The notes beneath the pieces were generated by a model. The model had not been told where the DNA came from. It did not search any database and was given only the letters and a program-made list of their open reading frames with translations. DNA of 31,070 nucleotides. Origin: Flavobacteriaceae bacterium (lineage in GTDB: Bacteria > Bacteroidota > Bacteroidia > Flavobacteriales > Flavobacteriaceae). A program made the translations under genes and the position numbers. The stretch covers positions 1 to 31,070 of the forward strand of contig JAUXCI010000001.1 of assembly GCA_030618945.1 (NCBI GenBank). The letters are read 5' to 3'. Shown here piece after piece: positions 23,866-31,070 of this stretch. Position 1 is the stretch's first letter. Each line of letters begins with the position of its first letter.

Positions 23866-25758
23866 TTAATAGGCTCTTTCCTTTTTACCTTCATAAAAAT
23901 TCATAAAGGCCTTATTTACAACTTTTATACCTCCTGGAGTCGGGAAATCTCCTGTAAAATACCAATCGCCAGTATCATTTGGACAAGCTTTATGCAGGTC
24001 TTCTATGGACTGGAAAATAATTTTGACTTCCGATTTAATATTTTCAGTTCTTAAAAGGTCAGCAATTTTATCAGAGATCTCTTCGGGAGTAAAAGGTGCA
24101 TAAATTTCTTTTACATAATTTTCAGTATGCTCTTGATTCAAACTGTCCTTACATTTTTTATAGACCTCATCAATAATGTGATAAAGATTCCTTTCCTTCA
24201 ATAATTCTAGAGTCGCTTTAAACGCAATAAATTCATCAATTCGGGCCATGTCAATTCCATAACAATCAGGATATCTAATTTGGGGAGCTGATGATACTAC
24301 CACAATTTTTTTCGGACCTAAACGGTCAAGAATCTTTATAATACTCTTTTTTAAGGTTGTTCCTCTAACAATGCTATCGTCAATAATCACCAAATTATCC
24401 GTAGGTTTAACTACCCCATAAGTAACATCGTATACGTGAGCCACCAGATCATCTCTGCTGTTGTCATCAGTAATAAAGGTTCTTAATTTAGCGTCTTTAA
24501 TGGCTATCTTCTCTATTCTCGGTCTTTCCGAAAGTATCTCTGTAAGCCTTTTGGCCGAAATGTTTTTATTTCCTTTTAAAATCGTCTGTAATTTATGTTC
24601 ATTCAAATATTCCTCAGCGGCTTCCGTCATTCCATAATAAGAAGTTTCCGCCGTGTTTGGTATATATGAAAACACAGAGTTTGAAATATCATTTTCTATT
24701 GCTTCCAGCACTTTTGGGAATATATATTTTCCCAACATTTTTCTTTCCTGATAAATTGATGCGTCACTACCCCTGGAAAAATAAATTCGCTCAAAAGAAC
24801 ATGATTTCTTCGGAAGTTGATCCATTATTGGATCAACGCTAACGGTACCATTCTTTTTAATGATCAGCGCATGAGCTCTGTCAATTTCCTTAACATCGTT
24901 AATGTCGACATTGAAAACGGTTTGAATAACTGGTCTCTCCGAAGCCACAACTACAACTTCATCGTCATGATAATAGAAAGCTGGTCTTATTCCTGCAGGA
25001 TCTCTAAGCACAAATGCATCTCCATGACCCATCATTCCGGCCATTGCGTAGCCACCATCCCAATTTTTCGATGCTCTTTGTAATATTTTCTGAACATTTA
25101 ACTCCTTTGCAATCAAAGGAGAAGCATCTTTTTTGCTAATTCCCTTTTGTTTGAACCGGTAGTATAAATCCAATACTTCATCATCTAAAAAATGACCTAT
25201 TTTTTCCATGACGGTCACCGTATCCGTATATTCTTTGGGATGCTGTCCTAATTCGATAAGCTCTTTGAGAAGTTCGCCTGAATTGGTCATGTTAAAATTT
25301 CCTGCTACGATCAAATTTTTATGTTTCCAGTTGTTCTGTCTAAGAAACGGATGAACGCTTTCCAGACTATTGTTTCCAAAGGTTCCATATCGAACGTGAC
25401 CAAGATATATATTGCCCAGATAAGGCATGTTTTCCAGTTGCCAGTCTAAGTCATTTACTTTATCCGGGTTTTCACTGATAACGCTATTGAGGCGAGAATT
25501 GATCTTGGCAAAAACATCTTGTATGGGTTGCTGATCATTTGATCTGACACGGCTTATATATCTTGTTCCGGGAGGAACGTCAAATTTGATGCTGGAAAAT
25601 CCTGCGCCGTCCTGGCCCCGGTTGTGTTGCTTCTCCATCAAAAGGTACATTTTATTAATCCCGTAAAATGCCGACCCGTATTTGTCTTTATAAAACTGTA
25701 GAGGCTTGAGAAGCCTTACTAAAGCAATTCCACATTCATGTTGTATAGCATCACTCAT
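23866..25758 (-). CDS. purF: Amidophosphoribosyltransferase, long Bacteroidota type
   Basis: A 630-residue enzyme joining a class II glutamine amidotransferase (about 9-290) to a phosphoribosyltransferase domain (about 320-560). It makes phosphoribosylamine from PRPP and glutamine, the first step of purine synthesis. The nucleophile is C9 in 'QHECGIALV', so eight residues must be removed to free it. Other active-site marks are 'HNRGQDGAGF', 'HVRYGTFG', 'AGNFNMTN' (N154) and the PRPP loop 'VIIDDSIVRGTTLKKSI' (about 457-473). It is about 125 residues longer than E. coli PurF, with insertions in the glutaminase domain and a C-terminal extension containing 'CPNDTGDWYFTGDFPTPGG'. It follows pfkB after 11 bases. 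Confidence 0.88.
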   Translation of the reverse strand: MSDAIQHECGIALVRLLKPLQFYKDKYGSAFYGINKMYLLMEKQHNRGQDGAGFSSIKFDVPPGTRYISRVRSNDQQPIQDVFAKINSRLNSVISENPDKVNDLDWQLENMPYLGNIYLGHVRYGTFGNNSLESVHPFLRQNNWKHKNLIVAGNFNMTNSGELLKELIELGQHPKEYTDTVTVMEKIGHFLDDEVLDLYYRFKQKGISKKDASPLIAKELNVQKILQRASKNWDGGYAMAGMMGHGDAFVLRDPAGIRPAFYYHDDEVVVVASERPVIQTVFNVDINDVKEIDRAHALIIKKNGTVSVDPIMDQLPKKSCSFERIYFSRGSDASIYQERKMLGKYIFPKVLEAIENDISNSVFSYIPNTAETSYYGMTEAAEEYLNEHKLQTILKGNKNISAKRLTEILSERPRIEKIAIKDAKLRTFITDDNSRDDLVAHVYDVTYGVVKPTDNLVIIDDSIVRGTTLKKSIIKILDRLGPKKIVVVSSAPQIRYPDCYGIDMARIDEFIAFKATLELLKERNLYHIIDEVYKKCKDSLNQEHTENYVKEIYAPFTPEEISDKIADLLRTENIKSEVKIIFQSIEDLHKACPNDTGDWYFTGDFPTPGGIKVVNKAFMNFYEGKKERAY

Positions 25759-25769
25759 TTTATAAGCTG

Positions 25770-26699
25770 TTAATGTGTTAACTCAATTTCAAACTGCGTA
25801 AGCTGTTTAAACTGTTTTAATCTTCTTTGAATTTCTTCCTGACTGAGGTCAAACATTCTTTCGGCTCCAAATTTTTCAACACAAAAAGAAGCAAAATTTG
25901 ACCCATAGATAATGGCTCTTTTCATATTTTCAAATGAAATATCATGAGTACTTGCCAAATAGCCTATAAAACCTCCTGCAAAAGTATCTCCGGCTCCTGT
26001 TGGATCAAAAACTTCTTCCAACGGCAGCGCTGGTGCAAAAAACACATCGCCATTATTAAAAAGCAATGCTCCGTGTTCCCCTTTTTTTATGACCACAAAC
26101 TTAGGTCCCATTTTATGAATTTTTTGAGCAGCTCTCACAAGAGAATACTCTCCGCTTAATTGCCTTGCCTCTTCATCATTAATGGTAATAACGTCAACTT
26201 TTTCAATCACCTCCATCAACTCATCAAGAGTATTATCCATCCAAAAATTCATTGTATCCAAAACGACTAGTTTTGGCCTTTTAGGAATTTGATTTATTAC
26301 TGACATTTGTACGGCAGGATGCAAATTTCCTAACATTAGAAAACCACAGTCAGTAAAATGATCCGGTACAACTGGTTTAAAATCCGCTAACACGTTCAGG
26401 TCAGTGATAAGTGTATCCCTGGTGTTTAGATTATAATTATAGCGACCGCTCCAAAAAAAAGTTTTTCCATCTTTTACAACTTCTACCCCGCTCAGGTCCA
26501 TTTTTTTATCTCTTAGCAGCTGTAGGTATTCTTCTGGAAAGTCACCACCAACTACGGATATCAATCCGGAATCTAAATTAAAATAAGATGCTGAAAGCCC
26601 AATATAGGTGGCAGCCCCTCCTAAAATCTTATCCGTTTTACCAAAAGGTGTCTCAATTGCATCGAATGCAACAGTTCCTACAATTAAAAGTTTCCCCAT
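25770..26699 (-). CDS. PfkB-family sugar/nucleoside kinase
   Basis: A 309-residue ribokinase-fold kinase. The N-terminal substrate region contains 'ILGGAATYIGLSASYF' (GG motif) and the C-terminal signature 'DPTGAGDTFAGGFIGYL' carries the catalytic base D238 and the anion hole GAGD. 'VVIKKGEHGALLF' is the nucleotide-binding strand and loop. Substrate is not clear: adenosine, ribose or another sugar are possible, and the operon with purF favours a nucleoside or ribose link, which is inference. It is the first gene of pfkB-purF-lipoprotein, transcribed from a promoter in the 42-base gap shared with sufE. Confidence 0.85.
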   Translation of the reverse strand: MGKLLIVGTVAFDAIETPFGKTDKILGGAATYIGLSASYFNLDSGLISVVGGDFPEEYLQLLRDKKMDLSGVEVVKDGKTFFWSGRYNYNLNTRDTLITDLNVLADFKPVVPDHFTDCGFLMLGNLHPAVQMSVINQIPKRPKLVVLDTMNFWMDNTLDELMEVIEKVDVITINDEEARQLSGEYSLVRAAQKIHKMGPKFVVIKKGEHGALLFNNGDVFFAPALPLEEVFDPTGAGDTFAGGFIGYLASTHDISFENMKRAIIYGSNFASFCVEKFGAERMFDLSQEEIQRRLKQFKQLTQFEIELTH

Positions 26700-26712
26700 G
26701 TACTTACAAATT

Positions 26713-26734
26713 ACTTATTTTTGCAAAAATAAGT
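26713..26734. promoter_or_regulatory. Palindromic divergent promoter of pfkB and sufE
   Basis: A perfect 22-bp palindrome: the left half is ACTTATTTTTG (26713-26723) and the right half is its exact reverse complement. Each half is a -7 box TATTTTTG: plus strand 26716-26723 toward sufE and minus strand 26724-26731 toward pfkB. The two boxes are back to back with no spacing, so each promoter's start site should fall in the other's -7 box. No clear -33 TTTG was found for either. Confidence 0.65.
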
Positions 26735-26741
26735 TTTAAAA

Positions 26742-27164
26742 ATGACTATTGAAGAAATACAGAAAGAAATTATTGAGGACTTCGATTTATTTGAAGACTG
26801 GATGCAACGCTATGAGTTTATTATAGACACTGGCAAATCTCTTCCTCTGATAAGTGATCAGAATAAATCTGATGACAACCTGATAAAAGGATGCCAATCA
26901 AAGGTATGGATATACGCTGACTATGAAAATGGAAAATTGATTTTTTCTGCTGATAGCGATGCAATTTTGACTAAGGGGATCATCTCTCTTTTACTCAGAG
27001 TTTATAGCCAACAAACTCCAAAAGATATCTTGGAGGCTGATCCATTTTTTATAGATGAAATAGGCTTAAAGGAGCATTTGTCGCCAACACGAGCCAATGG
27101 GCTTTTATCCATGATTAAACAAATTAAGCTTCTGGCGCTGGCCTATCAAACCAAAAACAGTTGA
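26742..27164 (+). CDS. sufE: SufE-family cysteine desulfurase activator
   Basis: A 140-residue SufE protein. The sulfur-accepting cysteine C51 lies in the family motif 'LIKGCQSKVW', which follows 'NKSDDN'. The fold then continues with 'LIFSADSDAILTKGIISLLL' and 'FIDEIGLKEHLSPTRANGLL', both well kept. SufE takes persulfide sulfur from SufS and passes it to the SufBCD scaffold during iron-sulfur cluster assembly. The start codon lies 7 bases past the palindromic promoter, giving a very short leader. It is separated from sufT by 74 bases that hold a separate promoter. Confidence 0.92.
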   Translation: MTIEEIQKEIIEDFDLFEDWMQRYEFIIDTGKSLPLISDQNKSDDNLIKGCQSKVWIYADYENGKLIFSADSDAILTKGIISLLLRVYSQQTPKDILEADPFFIDEIGLKEHLSPTRANGLLSMIKQIKLLALAYQTKNS

Positions 27165-27175
27165 TTTTTTCAATA

Positions 27176-27207
27176 TTTGGAGGTAAGGATACATTGACCT
27201 ATATTTG
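27176..27207 (+). promoter_or_regulatory. Promoter for sufT (TTTG-N20-TATATTTG)
   Basis: TTTG at 27176-27179 and TATATTTG at 27200-27207 with 20 bases between. Both elements and the spacing fit the primary Bacteroidota sigma consensus well. The ATG of sufT follows at 27239. This is the cleanest promoter in the window. Confidence 0.75.
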
Positions 27208-27238
27208 CCCTTATTTAGAATCATTTTAAAGAAACGTC

Positions 27239-27559
27239 ATGAGTGATATAGTGAAGGAAGATCTTGGACAAAAAATTGTGGCCATGATCAAGACTATTTT
27301 TGATCCCGAAATACCTGTGGATATATATGAATTAGGACTGATCTATGACGTTTTTGTCAACCAAGATACTGATGTAAAAGTGCTAATGACCTTAACTTCT
27401 CCAAATTGCCCGGTGGCCGAAACCCTTCCTATGGAAGTTGAGGAAAAAATACGGTCAATTGAAGAGGTAAGAAATGCCGAAGTAGAAATTACATTTGACC
27501 CAACATGGACTCAAGACATGATGAGTGAGGAAGCCAAACTGGAATTAGGTTTTCTTTAA
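27239..27559 (+). CDS. sufT: SufT (MIP18/DUF59) iron-sulfur assembly protein
   Basis: A 106-residue DUF59/MIP18-family protein. It shows 'IFDPEIPVDIYELGLIYDV' (residues about 20-38), 'MTLTSPNCPVAETLPMEVEE' with C57, and 'ITFDPTWTQDMMSEEAKLEL', all hallmarks of the SufT/PaaD-like group that helps mature iron-sulfur proteins. It acts in the cytoplasm. Own promoter at 27176-27207; followed 14 bases later by the DUF2480 gene, so these two form an operon close to sufE. The function is known for relatives, not shown here. Confidence 0.9.
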   Translation: MSDIVKEDLGQKIVAMIKTIFDPEIPVDIYELGLIYDVFVNQDTDVKVLMTLTSPNCPVAETLPMEVEEKIRSIEEVRNAEVEITFDPTWTQDMMSEEAKLELGFL

Positions 27560-27573
27560 ATTAACCCTTTCTG

Positions 27574-28083
27574 ATGGCTGGTGAAATTATAAATAGAGTT
27601 ACTAACAGTAAGCTCGTTACCCTTGACTTAGAGGATTACTTTCCTGAAGGTGAGCGCATACTTCTTGACATACAAAGTTGGCTCTATGAAGGGCTTATTT
27701 TAAGAGAACAGGATTTTAGAGAAATCATCAAAAATCACGATTGGCAACAGTATAAAGGAAAGTATGTTGCACTAACTTGCTCAACAGATGCCATAATTCC
27801 TTCATGGGCTTATTTATTGATAAGTGTTCATCTTGCTCCTTTTGCTAAAATATTTGTCATTGGAGATTTGGATTTACTTGAAAATTTGATCTTTCAGGAA
27901 ACTATTGAGTCTATTGACATCGAACCCTTCAAAGATATGCCCGTGATTATAAAAGGGTGTGCTGATAAATACATTCCTGAATCAGCCTATGCCCTTTTGA
28001 CTAAAAGACTTCTGCCAAAAGTATCGTCCCTGATGTTTGGTGAGGCTTGCTCGAGTGTCCCCTTATTTAAAAAGAAAAAATAA
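27574..28083 (+). CDS. DUF2480 family protein
   Basis: A 169-residue cytoplasmic protein of the DUF2480 family, recognised from 'ITNSKLVTLDLEDYFPEGER'-like start (here VTNSKLVTLDLEDYFPEG), 'DIQSWLYEGLILREQDFRE' and 'KGKYVALTCSTDAIIPSWAY'. C-terminal 'VIIKGCADKYIPESAY' is also family-typical. The family is restricted largely to Bacteroidota and has no assigned function; three cysteines (in LTCSTDA, KGCADKY and GEACSS) might bind metal, which would suit its place behind sufT, but that is inference. It ends 52 bases before the DUF3078 gene. Confidence 0.82.
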   Translation: MAGEIINRVTNSKLVTLDLEDYFPEGERILLDIQSWLYEGLILREQDFREIIKNHDWQQYKGKYVALTCSTDAIIPSWAYLLISVHLAPFAKIFVIGDLDLLENLIFQETIESIDIEPFKDMPVIIKGCADKYIPESAYALLTKRLLPKVSSLMFGEACSSVPLFKKKK

Positions 28084-28135
28084 GCGCACCATTAATTCTT
28101 AAAATTAATTATTTTTACAAAAAATCAACTCCCCC

Positions 28136-29059
28136 ATGAAAAATATAATTTTTGCTTTCCTGTTGCTGTCTGGATTAAGTACGCTAAACGGACAAACCAA
28201 AGAAGAATTAAAAGCCTTAAAAAAAGAAAAAACCGATTCTATTGGCGCTCTACAGGGTAAGGCTGATGCAATTCAAGGGCAGATTGATGCCCTTCCGGGA
28301 TGGCGATTGAAAGCTACCGGAACTATTGGTGGTAGCGCTTCGGGTTTTAGTAACTGGTATTCTAAAGAATCTCCGAACTCTTCAGTAGGAAATTTCGGAA
28401 TAAATATTAACGCTTATGCAGATCTAATAGAGGATAAATACTTTTGGAGAAATGCAACTAATATTAATATTGGTTGGGTGAAATTTGACGATGAAGACGA
28501 TCCTTCGGATAGTGATAAATACGAGGTAGCTACAGATATATTTACTTTAAGTTCACTTTACGGGTATAACGTGGCAAAAAACTTTGCTGTTTCAGCTTTA
28601 TTGGAATACAGATCAACCCTGGTTAATAATTTTAATGACCCCGGTTTTTTAGACCTTGGGGTTGGTGGAACCTGGACGCCAGTACCTGATCTTGTTGTTG
28701 TGATCCACCCTGCCAACTACAATTTTGTATTTAGTAGTGGCGATTCACAATATCACTCTACATTTGGTGCCAAAGTAGTTGCAGATTACACTCGTACTTT
28801 CAATGGTTTCAATGTTAAATCGAATCTTTCTGTTTTTATGAGCTATGAAGGATCTGATTATTCAAATTATACCTGGACAAATTCATTTAGTTATACCTTT
28901 TGGAAGTCTCTTGGTGTTGGATTCGACTTTGGATTGCGCAAAAACAAACAAGAAGCACTTAATTATGACTTAGAAACGGATCCGGATGCTACTTTTGATT
29001 CAATCGACAATGAATTGCAATCTTACTGGCTCATTGGGTTAAATATAACCCTGGATTGA
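28136..29059 (+). CDS. DUF3078 family outer-membrane-barrel-like protein
   Basis: A 307-residue exported protein. The signal peptide ends ...STLNGQ near residue 20. Residues about 22-52 form a charged, heptad-like helix (coiled coil; KEELKALKKEKTDSIGAL), and the rest is a beta barrel of about ten strands ('YFWRNATNINIGWVKFDDED', 'FAVSALLEYRSTLVNNFNDP', 'YWLIGLNITLD'). DUF3078 proteins are common in Bacteroidota with unknown function. It lies 52 bases after DUF2480 on the same strand; a weaker TATTTTTA box at 28110-28117 could be its own promoter. Confidence 0.8.
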   Translation: MKNIIFAFLLLSGLSTLNGQTKEELKALKKEKTDSIGALQGKADAIQGQIDALPGWRLKATGTIGGSASGFSNWYSKESPNSSVGNFGININAYADLIEDKYFWRNATNINIGWVKFDDEDDPSDSDKYEVATDIFTLSSLYGYNVAKNFAVSALLEYRSTLVNNFNDPGFLDLGVGGTWTPVPDLVVVIHPANYNFVFSSGDSQYHSTFGAKVVADYTRTFNGFNVKSNLSVFMSYEGSDYSNYTWTNSFSYTFWKSLGVGFDFGLRKNKQEALNYDLETDPDATFDSIDNELQSYWLIGLNITLD

Positions 29060-29157
29060 TGCGCTAGGTTTTATTTTATCAATAATAAGATCTAAAGTTT
29101 TTTGTCTTTTTATAGTATGCAATGTTAATTTTAATAAATTAGCATAAACGAAGATAT

Positions 29158-30237
29158 ATGTCCTTATTAATTTTTTACGGCGTTGTTTCTATCTCTTTTT
29201 CTTTTATATGTTCCATTTTGGAAGCAGTACTCTTGAGTGTCACGCCTACTTTTATTAGCGTAAAAATTAAGGAAGGTAAAACCTATGCCATAACCCTTAA
29301 AAAACTTAAGGACAATATTGATCAACCCCTGATCGCCATTTTAACGGTAAACACTATTGCCCACACGGTTGGTGCCATCCTTGTTGGGGTTCAAGCTGAA
29401 AAAACTTATGGGTCAGGGAATAATGCCGTGGGTATTGTTTCTGCAATAATGACAATGCTAATTCTCATTTTATCAGAGATTATTCCTAAGTCCATTGGCG
29501 CTAATTATTGGAAAAAGCTTTCGAAATTTGCATCTATTGCTATTGTCACTTTGATGTTTCCATTAAAATTTACAGGCTTGCTTTGGTTGCTTGAATTTAC
29601 GACCAGAATTATCGGTAAAAATAAGCATAGCACAAATGTTAGTCGTGAAGATTTTCACGTCATGGCTGATATTGCCCAAGAAGAAGGGGTTTTTCAAGAA
29701 TCTGAAAGTAAGGTAATCAAGAATATTATCGACTTTAAAAAGATCGTTGTAAAAGATATTATGACCCCTAGAACGGTTATAAAAACAGCTCCTCAGCAAA
29801 TGAAGATCAGAGAATTTTATGACAAAAATCACAAATTAAAATTTTCACGTATTCCTATCTTTAATGAATCGCCTGACAACATTTCAGGATATTTTTTAAA
29901 AGATGAATTGTTTGAATCTATAATTGACGGAAAGGGAGATGAAGAATTAGGCAGTATTTCAAGGGAGATCTTTGTAACTAATAGGGAAATGCCAATAAAA
30001 ACCTTATTCGATAAACTCATTGAAAAACAAGAGCATATCGCCTTGGTGGTAGATGAGTTTGGTTCTGTAAGTGGAATTGTATCACAGGAAGACATCATAG
30101 AAACACTGTTAGGATTTGAAATTGTAGATGAAAGTGATGGTCATGAAGATCTTCAGGTCCTTGCCAGAAAATTATGGAAAATACGTGCCAAAAGGAACGG
30201 AATTATCGAAGCCAATGATCCTGATGAGCAAGACTAA
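29158..30237 (+). CDS. CNNM/CBS-domain membrane protein (hemolysin family)
   Basis: A 359-residue protein with an N-terminal CNNM (DUF21) membrane domain (about 1-150, three to four spans, 'FSFICSILEAVLLSVTPTFI' and 'LSEIIPKSIGANYWKK') and a CBS pair (about 195-325: 'VKDIMTPRTVIKTAP', 'HIALVVDEFGSVSGIVSQED'). Relatives are linked to magnesium or cobalt transport and to membrane-bound ion sensing. The usual C-terminal CorC_HlyC domain is absent, so the protein is shorter than the ~430-residue norm. It overlaps the convergent hflX by 4 bases. Confidence 0.85.
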   Translation: MSLLIFYGVVSISFSFICSILEAVLLSVTPTFISVKIKEGKTYAITLKKLKDNIDQPLIAILTVNTIAHTVGAILVGVQAEKTYGSGNNAVGIVSAIMTMLILILSEIIPKSIGANYWKKLSKFASIAIVTLMFPLKFTGLLWLLEFTTRIIGKNKHSTNVSREDFHVMADIAQEEGVFQESESKVIKNIIDFKKIVVKDIMTPRTVIKTAPQQMKIREFYDKNHKLKFSRIPIFNESPDNISGYFLKDELFESIIDGKGDEELGSISREIFVTNREMPIKTLFDKLIEKQEHIALVVDEFGSVSGIVSQEDIIETLLGFEIVDESDGHEDLQVLARKLWKIRAKRNGIIEANDPDEQD

Positions 30238-31070
30238 TTCTTCTCATCGTATTCTTGATATAAAAAATCATTATAAGGGAACCTTGTCATATGGATCTTT
30301 TTCACCTCTTCAAACACCAATGATTTAAACTCTTCCAAATTTTCCTTGTTAAGTGCTGATATAAACACGCAGCTGTTTTCCATTTTTGCAAACCATGACT
30401 TCTTCCATTCATCGAGTGTATAATGGCTTTTTGTCTTTTCTGTTGTTAAATCATCTTCCTCAATGGTCTCGTGATCATAGGCGTCAATTTTATTGAACAC
30501 CATGATTGTAGGCTTATCCATTTTTTTTCTATCAGTTGAAATTTCAGCAATGATCTTATTTACAGAGTCAATATGGTCTTCAAAATTAGGATGTGAAATA
30601 TCCACGACATGTAATAAAAGATCCGCTTCTCTCACCTCGTCCAGCGTTGATTTAAACGACTCTACGAGTTGGGTGGGTAGTTTTCTTATAAATCCAACTG
30701 TATCAGTAAGTAAGAACGGAATATTTCTAATGACCACTTTCCTTACGGTAGTATCCAAAGTCGCAAATAATTTATTTTCAGCAAAAACGTCACTTTTACT
30801 CACTACGTTCATCAGGGTAGACTTACCAACGTTTGTATATCCAACAAGGGCAACTCTCACCATTTTCCCCCGATTCATTCTTTGCACTGACATTTGCTTG
30901 TCAATTTTTTTAAGCTTCTTTTTTAACAAAGTTATCTTATCTCTAATAATCCTTCTATCTGTTTCTATTTCTGTTTCACCTGGGCCTCTTAATCCAATAC
31001 CTCCTTTTTGACGTTCCAAATGCGTCCACATCCTTGTTAGTCGTGGAAGCAAATATTGGCACTGCGCCAA
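30234..31070 (-). CDS. hflX: GTPase HflX, C-terminal part
   Basis: The frame continues past the right edge; the visible 278 residues begin inside the protein, where TTG at 31070 is an internal leucine (LAQCQYLLPRLTRMWTHLER). The HflX-specific 'GGIGLRGPGETEIETDRRII' precedes the GTPase domain: G1 'GYTNVGKST', G3 'DTVGF', G4 'NKID', G5 'SAL'. A C-terminal ~80-residue part follows, ending ...LYQEYDEKN. HflX is a ribosome-associated GTPase that splits stalled 70S ribosomes, notably under heat stress. The N-terminal ~130 residues lie outside the window. It is convergent with the CNNM/CBS gene and their stops overlap. Confidence 0.95.
   Translation of the reverse strand: MAQCQYLLPRLTRMWTHLERQKGGIGLRGPGETEIETDRRIIRDKITLLKKKLKKIDKQMSVQRMNRGKMVRVALVGYTNVGKSTLMNVVSKSDVFAENKLFATLDTTVRKVVIRNIPFLLTDTVGFIRKLPTQLVESFKSTLDEVREADLLLHVVDISHPNFEDHIDSVNKIIAEISTDRKKMDKPTIMVFNKIDAYDHETIEEDDLTTEKTKSHYTLDEWKKSWFAKMENSCVFISALNKENLEEFKSLVFEEVKKIHMTRFPYNDFLYQEYDEKN

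Noticed and set aside
30493..31011. A 172-codon plus-strand frame opposite hflX
   Set aside because: It is a shadow of a conserved GTPase coding sequence on the other strand and shows no domain or leader of its own.
1..31070. tRNA, rRNA, CRISPR array or insertion sequence
   Set aside because: All intergenic stretches were read on both strands; no cloverleaf, rRNA core motif, regular spaced repeats, transposase or terminal inverted repeats with target duplications were seen.

Overview
The window reads as a low-GC chromosome segment from a member of the Bacteroidota, most likely family Flavobacteriaceae. The basis is protein resemblance recalled from family knowledge (MutS, the long PurF, DUF3109, DUF2480, DUF3078, SufT and TatA types), promoters of the TAnnTTTG type just upstream of genes, and very short leaders. 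No rRNA, tRNA, CRISPR array, insertion sequence or phage gene was found. Most of the window is ordinary core genome with a few accessory patches.

Layout. 1-1740: the leftover of a beta-mannan/mannobiose utilisation locus. A GPH-type sugar symporter (cut by the window edge) and a cellobiose/mannobiose 2-epimerase are intact in overlap, but the next gene, apparently a GH130 mannosylglucose phosphorylase, survives only as its last ~44 codons. These butt directly against the last ~59 codons of an AraC-type regulator on the other strand, so the region looks like a deletion scar (or an assembly join). 1915-6076: an RNA polymerase sigma factor, an overlapping membrane protein with the build of an anti-sigma factor and a TPR-like outer domain, and, tail to tail with no spacer, a large secreted and membrane-anchored TPR-CHAT protease-like protein. 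6146-10837: DUF3109 protein, MarC membrane protein, a short FAD protein, a carboxy-terminal processing protease, dCMP deaminase and a TrmH-family RNA methyltransferase. 11045-18154: a CysH-type sulfonucleotide reductase, MutS, a lipoprotein esterase, TatA, a PAP2 phosphatase and a LuxE-like acyl-activating protein. 18247-20485: a second sigma module (lipoprotein, ECF sigma factor, and a protein with an inner-membrane segment plus a C-terminal outer-membrane-barrel-like domain). 20686-22239: an ALDH7-type semialdehyde dehydrogenase. 22240-22935: a ~700-base gene-free stretch that carries two perfect hairpins, a T-tract terminator facing left and promoter-like elements facing left, so it may encode a small RNA on the minus strand. 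22936-30237: exported proteins, a PfkB kinase-PurF-lipoprotein operon, and divergently from it sufE, sufT, DUF2480, DUF3078 and a CNNM/CBS membrane protein. 30234-31070: the 3' part of hflX.

How the parts fit. Two sigma modules share one plan: the sigma gene is followed at once by a protein with a short cytoplasmic N-terminus, one membrane span and a large envelope domain, suggesting envelope-to-transcription signalling. In the first, the convergent TPR-CHAT protein is predicted to sit on the same side of the membrane as the envelope domain, so it is a candidate protease or sensor partner; this is reminiscent of the sigma-inhibitor/TPR-CHAT arrangement of type III-E CRISPR systems but without any Cas component. 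The sufE/sufT/DUF2480 group points to iron-sulfur cluster assembly. The sufE and pfkB promoters share one perfect 22-bp palindrome.
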